Shown piece after piece: positions 20,923 to 32,135 of a DNA stretch of 64,000 nt. Numbering within the stretch: the first letter of the stretch is position 1; each line of letters opens with the position of its first letter. This DNA is from Flectonema sp. DT1601 (taxonomy: Eukaryota; Euglenozoa; Diplonemea; Diplonemida; Diplonemidae): NCBI GenBank assembly GCA_964019425.1, contig OZ025817.1:868001-932000 (forward strand), given 5' to 3'. The position numbers and the translations under genes were made by a program. The notes beneath the pieces were generated by a model. That model worked only from the letters and a program-made list of their open reading frames with translations, had not been told where the DNA came from and did not search any database.

Positions 20923-22146
20923 ATGAGAGACATATTGACCAATCGAATGGTTTGCTTTTTACTGATTGTAGTCACTGTTGGTTTGTACGCATTATTGTGG
21001 GTTCGCAATGCGACTAACTGGGGTAGGGTGTTGGGAAGCTTAGTTGGGATTGTATTGACAACTTTTGTTCCGTCATCACAGAGAGTAGCAGTTGTAGTAA
21101 AAAGGTTTTTATATTTAATTTTTTTTACCATAATGTTGATGTCGATACCTGCCACAATCAGGTCTTCTGTTGGAGACAAGCAACTATTATCCAAAAGTGA
21201 TGAATACAACTTACTACACAACACACGACGATTTAATGAGCACTCAATATTTGGTACCCACAACTCAACTCATAAGTGCTCATTATTTTCATACTTCTTC
21301 TTATGGATTTGGTGTTATACTCATGGAACCTTAGCTGAACAACTCAGTTCAGGGATTCGTAATATTGAGTTAGATATTTGGTGGAACATCCATCTCGGCA
21401 GATGGGAAGTCCATCATGAATACCTCATTGATGATTTAACCACTAGTACTTCACCTGATCTACGCACTGCTTTGGCAGAAATCCACTCTTGGTCGGTATT
21501 AAATAAACCTCATTTTCCTATAGCTGTGAATCTTGATGTTAAGGGAGGGTATTTATTTGGAACATCGTGGGTGGCTTCTTTACTAGGCAGAGGGTTTAAC
21601 AGCGGGGATGGTTATCTGCAGTATGCGTACGATTCACTTCGGGATGATATTCATACTCATTGGGGTGATAATGGAATTGTTAACCCTTGGACTTTAACAG
21701 ATGGTAACCCACACCTGATCCGATCTGTTTTAGAACAGAAAGGTTGGCCTTCGGCATCAAAACTCTCAAGTAAGACGATGTTCTTCATTAACGCATATGG
21801 ACATAAAAGCACCAAGCACGTTGATAGACACTACCTCTTCGTAAGAGGTGAGTGGCTGTTTGAAGACAAAGAAGAAGTGTATTATGAAGAATGGCACAAA
21901 TATGTCAACGCTAGACAATTCATAACCAGATCAACGAATACAGAAGACGTTACATTTGTTACTTTAAAAGACCTTTCGAAGTTGAATATTTCAATTACTC
22001 TTCGTGATGTTCCTATCTTGAATCCTCCACTCAGTAAGGATGTCGTAATCAAAGAAATAAAACAACTTGAGATTGACATCCTTACACAGACTTCATCTCC
22101 AGGATTAATTGGCATGTTCGATTCCCTGAAAGGTTTATTTTTATGA
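20923..22146 (+). CDS. Membrane-anchored PI-PLC-like (Ca2+-dependent type) phosphodiesterase
   Basis: The product is 407 residues from the ATG at 20923. Three membrane helices lie near residues 9-27, 33-50 and 58-78. A catalytic domain follows with IFGTHNSTH (His113), GIRNIELDIWW (Glu149, Asp151), WEVHHEYLID (His165) and FPIAVNLDVKGG. This order (His, then E-x-D, then a second His) is that of the PI-PLC X-like TIM barrel, closest to the bacterial Ca2+-dependent phosphoinositide PLC type rather than the eukaryotic X+Y type. It would cleave phosphoinositide or a related phosphodiester. There is no PH, EF or C2 domain. Both catalytic histidines and the metal-binding acids appear present. The start is chosen by the acceptor tract; the longer frame would add 43 hydrophilic residues. 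Confidence 0.65.
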   Translation: MRDILTNRMVCFLLIVVTVGLYALLWVRNATNWGRVLGSLVGIVLTTFVPSSQRVAVVVKRFLYLIFFTIMLMSIPATIRSSVGDKQLLSKSDEYNLLHNTRRFNEHSIFGTHNSTHKCSLFSYFFLWIWCYTHGTLAEQLSSGIRNIELDIWWNIHLGRWEVHHEYLIDDLTTSTSPDLRTALAEIHSWSVLNKPHFPIAVNLDVKGGYLFGTSWVASLLGRGFNSGDGYLQYAYDSLRDDIHTHWGDNGIVNPWTLTDGNPHLIRSVLEQKGWPSASKLSSKTMFFINAYGHKSTKHVDRHYLFVRGEWLFEDKEEVYYEEWHKYVNARQFITRSTNTEDVTFVTLKDLSKLNISITLRDVPILNPPLSKDVVIKEIKQLEIDILTQTSSPGLIGMFDSLKGLFL

Positions 22147-22215
22147 TTAACAGTCTTCTTCGACTAAAGTAGTATTAACTGCATATCATCTGTTGGGATG
22201 TGATTTTTATCATTC

Positions 22216-22365
22216 CCTCTCTCTTTTTATTTTGTCCTGTATTAGATAGGTCAACACACTGATTGTTTTGTTAATGTTCTCAGTGAGATGAGTTAATTAT
22301 TTATTGATGTTCAGTGTGAGGACTCGATATGTATTCTTACCATCTTGCTATGAAGGACACCAACT
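22216..22365. repeat. Direct repeat, copy 1 (about 150 bp)
   Basis: The copy runs from CCCTCTCTCTTTTTA through TTTGTCCTGTATTAGATAGG to AAGGACACCAACT. It matches 22555-22704 at an offset of 339 with only a few differences. Confidence 0.85.
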
Positions 22366-22554
22366 CAACTTGTTTTGTGTTTTGCCCATCTAAGGTGGAG
22401 TTTGAATTCCCGGACGCTATTTCTGTTTCCAATTCTGTAGCCCCTCCCCTCTCTATTATAGAATTCTGTGACGGTGTTTGTTTCAAATCGACAACACATC
22501 ACCTGATTGAGATATCATTAGTGATGTTTAGTGTACGAAATCAAACTACACCCT

Positions 22555-22704
22555 TCCCTCTCTTTTCAGTTTGTCCTGTATTAGATAGGTCAACGCACTG
22601 ATTGCTTTGTTAATGTTCTCAGTGAGATGAGTTAATTATTTATTGATGTTCAGTGTGAGGACTCGATATGTATTTTTACCATCTTGCTATGAAGGACACC
22701 AACT
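22555..22704. repeat. Direct repeat, copy 2 (about 150 bp)
   Basis: This is the second copy of 22216-22365; differences include CAACGCACTG against CAACACACTG. The unique 190 bases between the copies contain an open frame, but it uses repeat sequence at both ends and is not credible as a gene. Confidence 0.85.
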
Positions 22705-23422
22705 TAGTGAACGGTATTTTTCATCCTCTCTTTCCGTTTTTAGACCTTCTGACTTGAGGAGGTTATCTCTCTGTTTGTAGTTCTCAAAAAATATGTTGTC
22801 GTTGATGTCCAGTGTGAGGACGTCATTTCGACATCTGTTTTTCTTTTTTTTGATACAAATCTCTTTGGGATAATAAATATCCACAAGTCAGTAACTCTGT
22901 CTCTGATGTTGATGATGTGTATTGTGAATTACATCATCTCTAGTCTTAATTATCTAAGCTGATTAGTTGTATTCTCAAGAGACTTTAAACAAATTTTACA
23001 GTTCCAAGTAAAGCAAATCAAGTTTTAAGCTATTCTCTGTCCGTATTGCTGAAGACGGGTATCGAGTGTTTTAATTTCTTCTGATTAAGAAGACAAATTC
23101 TATTTATTCGTATGGCATCTGGTGACAATACTTCCTCTCTTAGCAAGTGTGTGCTTGCCATATAAATTCGATGACTTTATTGTCCGCTCCTTGAGAGTTC
23201 CTTCTAACTCCACAAGAATTGGGTATCAGATGAGAATGTTTGTGTTACTGTTTTTCCTCATCAGCTTAATTAAAAAATGTGTGTGTAATGAAAACCCTTT
23301 ACTAATAGACGGAAAATGATGTTTTTTTTTTTCCTCCTCTGCAATATAAAAAAAAAAAAAAAAAATCTTTTCTTCATTCTCACAGTAAATAGTGTTTCGT
23401 TTATCTGTAGTCAAACTCATTA
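22705..23422. other. Intergenic
   Basis: No gene is seen. A T-run and an A-run lie near 23322-23365. They are followed by TCTTCATTCTCACAG (to 23385) and TTTCGTTTATCTGTAG (to 23410), either of which could be the acceptor for the carrier gene. Confidence 0.5.
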
Positions 23423-24502
23423 ATGTCAAATACATTTAATGAGGTCGATATTGACGGTGATAATCGCCTTAGTAAGGAAGAGATAATTTCAATATTTAAG
23501 AAACAAGGTATCGAAGTCAACGAAGAAATAGTAAATAAAATAATACGAGACTGTGACACAGATGGTGATGGAACGATAAGCATTGAGGAATATAATACTA
23601 AATTTTCAAATATCGAATCTATATCTGAACTCATCGATGCTTGGAAGGCAGCCTCCGGTATCGACTATGGATCAGAATATTCATTTAGTGTCTCCGTTGA
23701 TATCATTCCTTTCATAGCAGGCGCTTGCGGTGGAGTCTGCTCTCGCACAGCCACCTCTCCATTGGAACGCGTAAAATTAATGGCTCAGTGTGGGACGTTG
23801 CCAAAAAACTCAACTCCTTTACAAGCAGTTCGGAATCTACTTTCAAATGAGGGAGTGTCAGGTTTATTTAAGGGAAATTTTTATAATTGCCTTCGAGTAA
23901 TTCCATTCTCGGGTATCATTTGTGTTACTTACGGTAAGATTGTTAAACAATTACCTGATGAGGGACTTGGTTGGCATGGCAGACTAGGGGCAGGATGTGC
24001 TGCAGGAGGCTTAGCCACCATCTGTACTCATCCATTGGACACATTAAGGATGCGTGCGTCTGCAATTTGTACTGGAGATTCAGGTAAGTTACCTCCCTTA
24101 TCTGTAGGTGTATTGTACAGGGGTTTGGCTCCAACATTATTCGCAATGTCGTTGTTTGTTGGGTTTCAGCAGTATGTTTTTGATTACTGTCGCAGCTATG
24201 CGAAGCAAAGATTTTCACCAGAACACGGCAGGTCTCCTCCTTCACACTTCATAGCTTCTGGTGTAATTGCTGGAGTGGTATCACAAACGCTTGTCTACCC
24301 TCTCGATCTACTTCGCAGACGAGTTCAACTCGGAATAACTGCAAACAAATCAGTTATTTCACATTACACTTGGCTATCAAAAGAGGGTGGCCTTCGGTCT
24401 CTATACGCAGGTCTTATTCCGACTTACGCAAAAGTAATTCCAGCAGTTGCTGTTAGCGTGACGGTGAGAGATGCTGTATTGGGAAGAATTGATTGGATAT
24501 AA
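23423..24502 (+). CDS. EF-hand mitochondrial carrier (SCaMC/ATP-Mg-Pi carrier type)
   Basis: The product is 359 residues. Residues about 1-62 hold two EF-hands, with loops DIDGDNRLSKEE and DTDGDGTISIEE, both with full calcium ligands. From residue 92 three mitochondrial-carrier repeats follow, marked by PLERVKLMAQ, PLDTLRMRA and PLDLLRRRVQ, each followed by a G-x-x-x-L-Y/F-x-G step (GVSGLFKG, GVLYRG, GGLRSLYAG). The fold sits in the inner mitochondrial membrane. SCaMC (SLC25A23-25 type) carriers exchange ATP-Mg for phosphate under calcium control, but have four EF-hands in an N-terminal part of about 150 residues. Here only one pair is left, so regulation may be simpler. The next gene's acceptor lies about 70 bases after this stop. 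Confidence 0.8.
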   Translation: MSNTFNEVDIDGDNRLSKEEIISIFKKQGIEVNEEIVNKIIRDCDTDGDGTISIEEYNTKFSNIESISELIDAWKAASGIDYGSEYSFSVSVDIIPFIAGACGGVCSRTATSPLERVKLMAQCGTLPKNSTPLQAVRNLLSNEGVSGLFKGNFYNCLRVIPFSGIICVTYGKIVKQLPDEGLGWHGRLGAGCAAGGLATICTHPLDTLRMRASAICTGDSGKLPPLSVGVLYRGLAPTLFAMSLFVGFQQYVFDYCRSYAKQRFSPEHGRSPPSHFIASGVIAGVVSQTLVYPLDLLRRRVQLGITANKSVISHYTWLSKEGGLRSLYAGLIPTYAKVIPAVAVSVTVRDAVLGRIDWI

Positions 24503-24560
24503 CCGTGTTGTGAATAGTGTGGTAAGAATACTTTTTATAACACGACTGATGACTATAAAC

Positions 24561-24574
24561 TATTTCTTTAACAG
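24561..24574 (+). promoter_or_regulatory. Acceptor-like site in a 95-base intergenic gap
   Basis: TATTTCTTTAACAG lies between the carrier stop (24502) and the next ATG (24597). In so short a gap an own promoter is unlikely, so processing of a shared transcript is inferred. Confidence 0.45.
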
Positions 24575-24596
24575 CTTTTATCCTAATACCACAACG

Positions 24597-25574
24597 ATGA
24601 GATCGACAACATGTATTAAAGATCCAATGGTAAAAGGAGATGTTGTGTACGAAGTTCCTTCTAGGTTTATCTCACTGACAGCTGGACTAAAAGGCAAGGG
24701 ACACAGATCTTGTTTATGTCGTTTATTTCTGGAAGGCCGATGTGGACAGGGAAGCAAATGCAAATCTTTTCATGTCGATAGGCGGTATGTTGAACAAAAA
24801 CGACGTGAACTAGGTGTTGAACTGGAGGAAAACTTTATAACCGAAGTTGTGGTCTCTGATGGAAGAACTGTTTTCGCAGTTAGATTTCCAGCAGTTCTGA
24901 GAACAAGAGGACTTGACGATTATCGAAACGACTTCGCAAATAAAAAATTTAAACCGAAACCTCTTTGTCCACATCATGATCCGAACGCCTTAAGTGCTTG
25001 CACAGCTGACAAAGACTGTCCATTTATTCACGTTAAACACGCTGAGCTACACAGTTTAAATTTAAAAAGACTACGAACACCATGCTGCAAACATCACGGA
25101 GACAGCGCCTTAAAACTGATTGGCTCAGCAACAGTAATGGACGGTTCGCAGACTATCGAAATACCGTTTGATAGATTGGCTTACGATGAATCAATTCATA
25201 AAATTAAAAAGAATAAAATATTTACCATGAGGGATGTATGTCGGCCTCATATCACCTCCCGTTGCAAGTATGGAAGATCGTGTGGCAATCTTCATGTTTG
25301 CAGACAATGGTGGGCAGAAAGAGAATTAAAGTCACGTCCTGTTAGTAAATGCAGCGGACAGAATCAGATTTCGTTTTTATCGGATGCTAAGTTTGGTGAT
25401 TTCTCTAATGAGGAGTCGTTCGGACTACCAATTTGGGATGAGAACAAGCCACCTGAATTATCTGAAGATTTCGATGCTCAACTCACAACATCGTACAACT
25501 CAATTGATATTTTCACAGCTTTTGGTAAACCTTCTATATTCCCTGTTGATAGTGTATATTCTATGCTAAATTAA
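24597..25574 (+). CDS. CCCH zinc-finger protein (likely RNA-binding)
   Basis: The product is 325 residues from the ATG at 24597. A clear CCCH finger is C41-x7-C49-x5-C55-x3-H59 (CRLFLEGRCGQGSKCKSFH). A second of the same spacing is near 214-232 (CRPHITSRCKYGRSCGNLH). Between them lies a partial finger, CTADKDCPFIH, after CPHHDP, and CCKHH. Two similar stretches (about 80-95 and 180-195) with 'V.DG....F/I' precede the fingers and may be repeats of one unit. CCCH proteins of this spacing bind AU-rich mRNA; where transcription is polycistronic, such proteins often set mRNA levels. No RING or RRM domain is present. The frame is open 42 codons upstream into the carrier gene's end, but the acceptor at 24574 favours this start. 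Confidence 0.7.
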   Translation: MRSTTCIKDPMVKGDVVYEVPSRFISLTAGLKGKGHRSCLCRLFLEGRCGQGSKCKSFHVDRRYVEQKRRELGVELEENFITEVVVSDGRTVFAVRFPAVLRTRGLDDYRNDFANKKFKPKPLCPHHDPNALSACTADKDCPFIHVKHAELHSLNLKRLRTPCCKHHGDSALKLIGSATVMDGSQTIEIPFDRLAYDESIHKIKKNKIFTMRDVCRPHITSRCKYGRSCGNLHVCRQWWAERELKSRPVSKCSGQNQISFLSDAKFGDFSNEESFGLPIWDENKPPELSEDFDAQLTTSYNSIDIFTAFGKPSIFPVDSVYSMLN

Positions 25575-26209
25575 CCAACCTTTAGTGCGGTGGTCAAAAA
25601 AAACTTTAATGATGGATATCTCACATCGTAACAGGTAAGTTTATTACTGTTGGGTATCCAGTCTGATCTCAAAATTTCATTTTTGGTAAGAAGAACTCTT
25701 CAAACAGTTCTTCCTCGGAGGAGGATACCTTTGTCGTTGAGAACTCTCTTTGCACAATAAGCTCACGCTGCTCTCGTTGTATGCGCGATTTTTTTTTTTT
25801 TTTTTTTTTTTTTTTCTTCTTGACCTTTTCAGCCTTGCGATATTGTAAGGAACAAAAAAAAACGAAACGAATGAAAAAAAAAAAAAAAAAAAAAGAATTC
25901 ATGATGTAGATATCTACCTTCAGTTTCCTGCTTTTCGAAAAAAGCAGCAAATTTCTCCTAACTTTTTTTTTGAGGTGGGGTAGCAACTGTATTTTTTATC
26001 TTATTTAATTTTCAGGTCGGTGCGGAATCACGTTAACCCAGACCAAAAAAATAAGCAGTTATACCATTTCCTTTTATAACCTTGTTGGTTTAGAAGTACA
26101 GAAAAGAAAAGAAAAGAAAAAAAATAAAACAAAATAGTGTGTTCTTAATTTAGGCTCACGTTGATCTTCTTTTTGTTGTTTAGTAATCTAAATGTGAACA
26201 ATCTTACGA

Positions 26210-26242
<33 letters not shown>

Positions 26243-28215
26243 TTAACTATATTACACTCTGTCTGATGTGATAACAAATAATACTAAATCACCGAACCTC
26301 TCTTCGTGGTGATCTACAGAAAAAAAAAACTCTTCTCTTCTAGTTGAGTTGAGTTGAGTTGAGTTGAGTTGAGTTTTTTTTTTTTTTTTTTTTTTTTTAA
26401 ATCTGTGAATGAAGTTATTCGAGTTGGGGATGCACATTTAAAAAAAAAAAAAAAAAAAAAAGTGCGAAAAATTATTATTATTAGCAAATTCTTTTTTTTT
26501 TCTTCTTTCTTTTTAAAAGCACAAACCGCAAGGATTTGTCTCCTTCTTTAGTGCTAAGATTGCTCAGTGACCAATTATTATTGCTATCCTTTTTGGGCCT
26601 GTGTTTTCTTACTTACTTATTTATTTATTTATTTTTTTTTTCATTCACGTTTGGCTGTTACGATTATCCATTGTAGGCCTGCAGGCACAAATGGGTCGCT
26701 TTTACAATATTTTTCCGGTAAAAATGGGTTACCCTGACGAAAGCATTATTAAACCCAATTATTCTGAGCTTTTCTGGGTTTAAAGATAGTTTTTTTTTCA
26801 ATAGTTAAAAACCTGAAGAAGAAACGGGAAACAAAAAAAAAAAAAAAAAAAAAAAAACGCGACACCAGCTATTCTTCCGAGCCTGCTGGCGGCGCACTAT
26901 ACTCAGCACTGCACAGCTTTTTTTTTTTTGTTTTTTTTTTGTTAGGTTCCTTTTTTTTTGATCTGGGAGCTCACAGGTGCACGTTACCGTCCCTGTAAGC
27001 TTTTCCTTGAGCTTTTGGATTCCCGTTCTTAGCGTTGTTTGGTTCGCAAAGAAAAAAAAGAAAAAAAAAGCATAAAAAACCAACCAAGACAATAGTTTCT
27101 TTTTGTGGTCCTGCTTTGACGCAGAGATGCTACTTACTGAGGGATCTAAAAACAAAAAAAAAAAAATAAAATGGTCAATGTGGTATGTTGTTCGCAGAAT
27201 TGTGAATTTTCCCTTTTTTTATCTTCCTTGTTTGGTAAGCCTGTGCTTTAACAATGAAAGCCTCATGGCTGTGCGATACCTAGTTTCGATTAAAAAAAAA
27301 AAAAAAAACAAAAAAAAAAAAAAAACCATGGCTTTATAGCAGCTGGACTCTCAGCTTTGTTCAAAGGCACAGTCCTCACTTGTCATATTCAACACTTCCA
27401 GTAGTCTAGCTGCCTTCTTGCTTGAGCACATGTTCCCAACACCCAGAAATCAATTCTTCATCAGTGACCTTGATAGGACATTCATAGTACTAACCGACCT
27501 TCTTGAATGTGTGTGTGTGGTCTTTTCTAAAACGGTCTTTCGACTTACTCACTCATCCATGCATGCGTTTGAAAAAACCTTTTTTTTTTTTTGAGATAAA
27601 AATGACGATCTGTACTCTGATTGTTGCTCCGTTGCCTGTTGGCCGGTACGCGGTTTTTTTTTTTTTCCCTTTATTCTTTGAAAGTAGAAATGTGTTATGT
27701 GAGGGGGAGAATCCCTTTTGCTGCACAAAGTTATTCTAGTTCCGACTATTAAATAACTAAATGAAAAATACTTTCGTGTGCAACCAAGGCATTGTATGTT
27801 TTAGTAGTAGGTTATTATTTTTATTCCCCCCTCTTTTTTTTTGTGTTATGCTGTGGACAACCTTCCCGACTAGTCTTCCCAAAAGACTACGGTGTCGGTG
27901 GTGGAGGAACAACAACAACAACAACAACAAAACAGAGGGTATTCGAAATTTGTTTTCATCCTGCTAATTAACTTCCCTTGCCCTTCACAAACACCTTTTT
28001 TTGAGTAGTTATTTGATGGTTTATTTGCACATTTCTTTCACCCCCCAGTTTCACTCTCTGTCCCCCCTCTTCTTATTTATTCTTTCTCGTACTATTAACC
28101 TTACGGACATTGTCAAAAAAAAAAAAAAAAAAAAAAAAAGAGTGTTCCTGTTAGGTTGCTGAAAAAAGCTGTACCGATTACTGCATATGAATACTCTTGG
28201 CTTAAACTCGAGTAC

Positions 28216-28251
<36 letters not shown>

Positions 28252-28605
28252 TTCTGTGTCAAAAAAAAAAAAAAAGTAAAAAATATTTTATTACAGCTTA
28301 TTATGTTTATGAGGTGATATTTTGCGTTTCGACAGATGTACCTGTTTTTGGAGCGTGGATTTGTCACTTCTCTATAACTTTTTTTTTTTCTTTTTTTTTC
28401 TTTTTCCCCCTGTGGAATTGTGATCCATATTACCTTCGGAACGCTCTGCATGCATGGAATGGTTAGGCTGTAGTGTTTATTTTGTTGAGTTATTTTATTT
28501 TATTCTCATCAGGAAACTACGTTATGACTAATCGGTATAACAAACTTGTGAATGTAAAATTAAAATTTACTGTATTTTTTTTCAGACGTCAAGAAAATTA
28601 TAAAA
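25575..28605. other. 3.0 kb intergenic, homopolymer-rich
   Basis: Many A-runs and T-runs occur (for example 25790-25815, 26211-26237, 26833-26857, 28116-28139 and 28219-28250), along with (AAAAG)n near 26101 and a GAGTT repeat of six units (26342-26373). Frames in this stretch are homopolymer artefacts. TTTTTTTTCAG (to 28585) is the likely acceptor of the RING gene. I see no RNA gene. Confidence 0.6.
26342..26373. repeat. Pentanucleotide repeat (TTGAG)6
   Basis: Six consecutive TTGAG units are followed by a long T-run. This is a plain microsatellite and too short to be telomeric. Confidence 0.9.
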
Positions 28606-29539
28606 ATGGAAACTTCTGGGGATGCTGAATTTGCTAGAAATCTCGAGGCTACTTTGAATCAGCAAGAAAAAGCTATGGAAGAGAAGGATTGGGAAATGGC
28701 TCAACAACTTCACGAACAGGTGAGAGGAACTACTGCGACTGATTTTAGTTGCGCTATGTGCTTTGAGGAATTCAAGGGAACTACAGATTTAAATAAAGGA
28801 GTTGTCACGACATGTCAGCACAAGTTCTGCATGATCTGCTTTATGAAGTACGTTGAAACCAGAGTATGTATTAACCTTTTCAAGATGTTACGTCTCTTTT
28901 CTCGTAATCTCAAAAATTTAAAAAAATAGGAACAACAAATGGTTGAACAAATTGAAAAGGCTAGAAACCCTGACAAAGTAGAGAGAGATATCAAGTGTCC
29001 CTTGTGTCGCTCCAGTATAATTGACGACGCAAATAGAGTGAGATCGATGCACAATAAAGCTCCGGTTCACATTCCGCAGCACACCCAAGTTCGCAAGAGT
29101 ATGTATACTTTCACTGTTTCGCAGTGTAGACTACGATCAAATCATAAACAACTTCAATACAGACATGACATGGGATCCTGCTGCCTCTGTTGTCGTGGCT
29201 TGTAATTCTTGCAAGCAGAGACTTCTAGCCCCACCTGGGAAGGTTGTAAAGTGCGTGTGTAAGAATCTAATTAAGCCGCAGCAAAAAAGTACCCTCTGGA
29301 GGAACGACAACCAGCTGATTAGTAGCAGCAGATTACCAGAGTCTCAGAGACATGTCTCATTAGTATTGTGCCCAGGGTGTAGTCGAACATTTACAGCAAA
29401 GGCGGGTGAAACTATTCGATGCCTATGCGGTACGGGGCTGTACGTTCCTGTAGCTGCTCGCCAGCAACAACAACAGCAGCAACAGCCACCACCGCAGCAA
29501 CAACAACCTCCACCACAACAGCAGCGTGTTGCTTCGTAG
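28606..29539 (+). CDS. RING-finger protein with two C-terminal zinc-ribbon-like pairs (3 exons)
   Basis: Exons are 28606-28863, 28930-29098 and 29163-29539, giving 267 residues with consistent phases. The RING is C49-x2-C52-x17-C70-x-H72-x2-C75-x2-C78, then C109-x2-C112; the first intron cuts through it. Residues about 11-40 form a short helix (QQEKAMEEKDWEMAQQLHEQ). Exon 3 carries CNSCKQRLLAPPGKVVKCVC and CPGCSRTFTAKAGETIRCLCG, two similar C-x2-C...C-x-C pairs like LSD1-type or ribbon modules. A Q/P-rich tail closes the protein. The RING suggests ubiquitin-ligase activity with an E2; the ribbons may bind substrate or nucleic acid. Both introns are 64-66 bases with GTATGT donors. Without splicing the frame stops early in each intron, so I trust the spliced model. 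Confidence 0.7.
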
Positions 29540-31194
29540 TTATTTTTTTAATTAACCTATAGTTGCTTTCTTCGACCGACTGTCTTGTGATAATCTTATC
29601 GTAGTTGCTGGACAACACAAATGTTATCGTCAAGCAACCAGTGATTAGACTGGACTAGGATGTTTGATTGGACCTCCTGTCCCTTTGCATCCGAACAAGA
29701 GCCATATCACCATCGCTATGTGTGAGAGGGTTTTACATTGCGACAGTTCACAAACTAAGTATATGGACCTGAGTAGGGTTCCCGCAATGTAGACGATTTT
29801 GTGAGGGGAATTGAAGATGCGTTTTTTTTTTTTTTTTTTGGAAATTAAAATATTCCTTTTAAAAAAAAAAAAAAAAAAAAGATTCTTACATCACAACGCA
29901 ACAATACGCTGTGCTATATGTTTCGGAAGGGAACAACAAATTTAAAAAAAAAAAAAAAAAAAATCAAAATTTTAAGTAATAGAATAACCCAAACCGGCAA
30001 AAAAAAAAAAAGAAGTCTATCCCCGATTATTTTCTGTTTAGTTTATTTTTTTAAATCATCTCCCTTTTTCTTATTGTTCAGTTAGTGATGGTGGTTGTAC
30101 TCAATAGTGTTGACGTAAATTCAGTAACAGTCACGGAATCTAACAGCAACGATATATTATAGTGATCTCTCCTTGTGATTATTGTTTTGTTATCGATCAA
30201 TACCCTCCCCTTTGGAGGTATGTTTTTGGTATCAACAAGACAAGGCTGTATGGTTTTCATTTTTTTTTTTTTTTTTTTTCGTGTGCAACAGTTGCTTAAC
30301 AGCAGCTTCGCTATCCGTGGAACGTGTTTTCCGTAGATGAAAAACTTATTTTGTTTTTTTGTTTTGTTTTTTTTGTTCGGATAGCAATCACGGCATAGCC
30401 TCCAAAATGACAATTTTATTTTTGTATGCAAAGTACGGGCTTCGAAAAAAAACGTAAGCGCGCGCCGTTTTTTTTTCTTTTTCCCCTTCACCTTCTGTTT
30501 TTCCTTTTCGGTTTTCACATCGGATGGGGAAAATCATTTTTGATAGTACAAAAAAAAATGTTCGCTCAATGGAGATTTGATTTTTTTTTAATTCCCATTT
30601 CCAATATTCTTATTTTATTCCTTTGTTGGTATCTTAAGGTCTTTCTTCCTTACTTTGTTAGTATTAGCAAAACGTGGTTCTTCCCCTCCTCATGCTGTTA
30701 GGTTGCGTCTTATTTGAATCTGTGTTTGACTTTGAGAACAACAAAAATTCCTACTGCCAGTTTACTGGTGAAGAAGATGAGTTGTCTTGTAGTGTTTTAT
30801 AGCCACCTCTTTATTCTGCCTTCCGATACGATGTGAGTTCATACCTCGGTGGTTGGTCAGCAGGTGTTAAAGGTTGACCAGAGAGGTTTTTTTTTTTTTT
30901 TTTTTTTCAATCAATTTTCCCGTTTTTCTCTTTTTTGACTAGCCCCCGTAGGTGAGAACCACCTTCACTTCTGGCCCATCAGTAGTGAATAATTTCAGAT
31001 TTATCCAATATTTCCTGATGAGTTGCTTATTCTTTCTGAACATTTAATGTCTGATGAAAGGGAAAAATTACTTTCTCCCCTGTTTTTTATTTTTATTTTC
31101 ATTTTTTTTTTTTTTTTTTTTTGTAGACCAATCCGATTTGTTCATCAGAGATGGGTTGCCAAAACCGAAGTCGGAAAGCTAATTGATGTCTCGT

Positions 31195-31230
<36 letters not shown>

Positions 31231-32135
31231 TTTTTTTTGTGGGCTCAATTAGCTTTCACTTTAAAAAAAAATGCAAAAAAAAAAAAAAAACGAATGAACC
31301 ACAAGGTTCGTTTCTTTTCAAGTTATACATTTTATTTCTCCACAACTCAGATTCATTTCTGTCAAGTGGGAGGTCTCGTCCAAAGCCATTGTGAGTCATC
31401 AGAGTAATATTGACACCAAACTGCTAGTATTACGAAGGGGAAAACAAATCAAGTCGCAAAGCACCATGTGCACTGTGACGTAATAGATAGAAACCAACTC
31501 ACATCTTCTTTATTGACTGTGTGCGCGAATGTAACTCATGCAGTCTACCATAGTAGATCCGTATCTTGCTGCTACACAACCGAAAATGAGAATGTGAAAT
31601 TTAAAAATGAAAATTCTCGTTCTTCGGAGTCGAACTACCAAACAATGGACACGCCTGCAGGGCAAGCTGTAAAGTCAGCACGCGTAATCCATTGTTTTTT
31701 TTTGTTTGTTTGTTTTTGTGCGTTTTTTTCTTTTTTCTTTTTTTTTTCTTAAAATTTAATTGTTGTCACTGTGTCAAAGCTTTTTGGAGGACAGTTTCAG
31801 TCCATCCGCCTGCCGAGTGGAGACGGGAAGAGAAAAAAAAAAAAAAAAAAAAAATAAAATGACTTTTATAAGCTTTCCTTAGAGCAATTATTTGAAGAAT
31901 GTTAGCAGAACTATTAAACAATATTTTTCCTTGTTTATTGAAGAAGGGACCCCCCCTTCCCCACCAAAAAAAAAAAAAAAGAAAATAGAATAATAAAAAA
32001 AAAAAAAATATAAATAAAAAAAAGAACGCACATTCCCTCTTCACAACCATTTTCCCCACTTCTGCTTCTTCCCTTCGCATATGTGTGTTGCGTTGAATAT
32101 TCGTTTTAGTATGGTGGTTTTCGTATTAGTATTTT
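29540..32135. other. 2.6 kb intergenic
   Basis: Homopolymer runs dominate (for example 29861-29880, 30261-30279, 31196-31228 and 31833-31853). Near 31172-31184 and 31245-31257 a 13-base inverted repeat (GAAAGCTAATTGA / TCAATTAGCTTTC) flanks an A-run. No gene is supported. Confidence 0.6.

Noticed and set aside
22329-22601. Open frame of 90 residues
   Set aside because: Both ends lie in the two copies of a direct repeat, and there is no family likeness.
26342-26373. TTGAG units as telomeric repeat
   Set aside because: There are only six units, internal, next to a T-run; this is a plain microsatellite.
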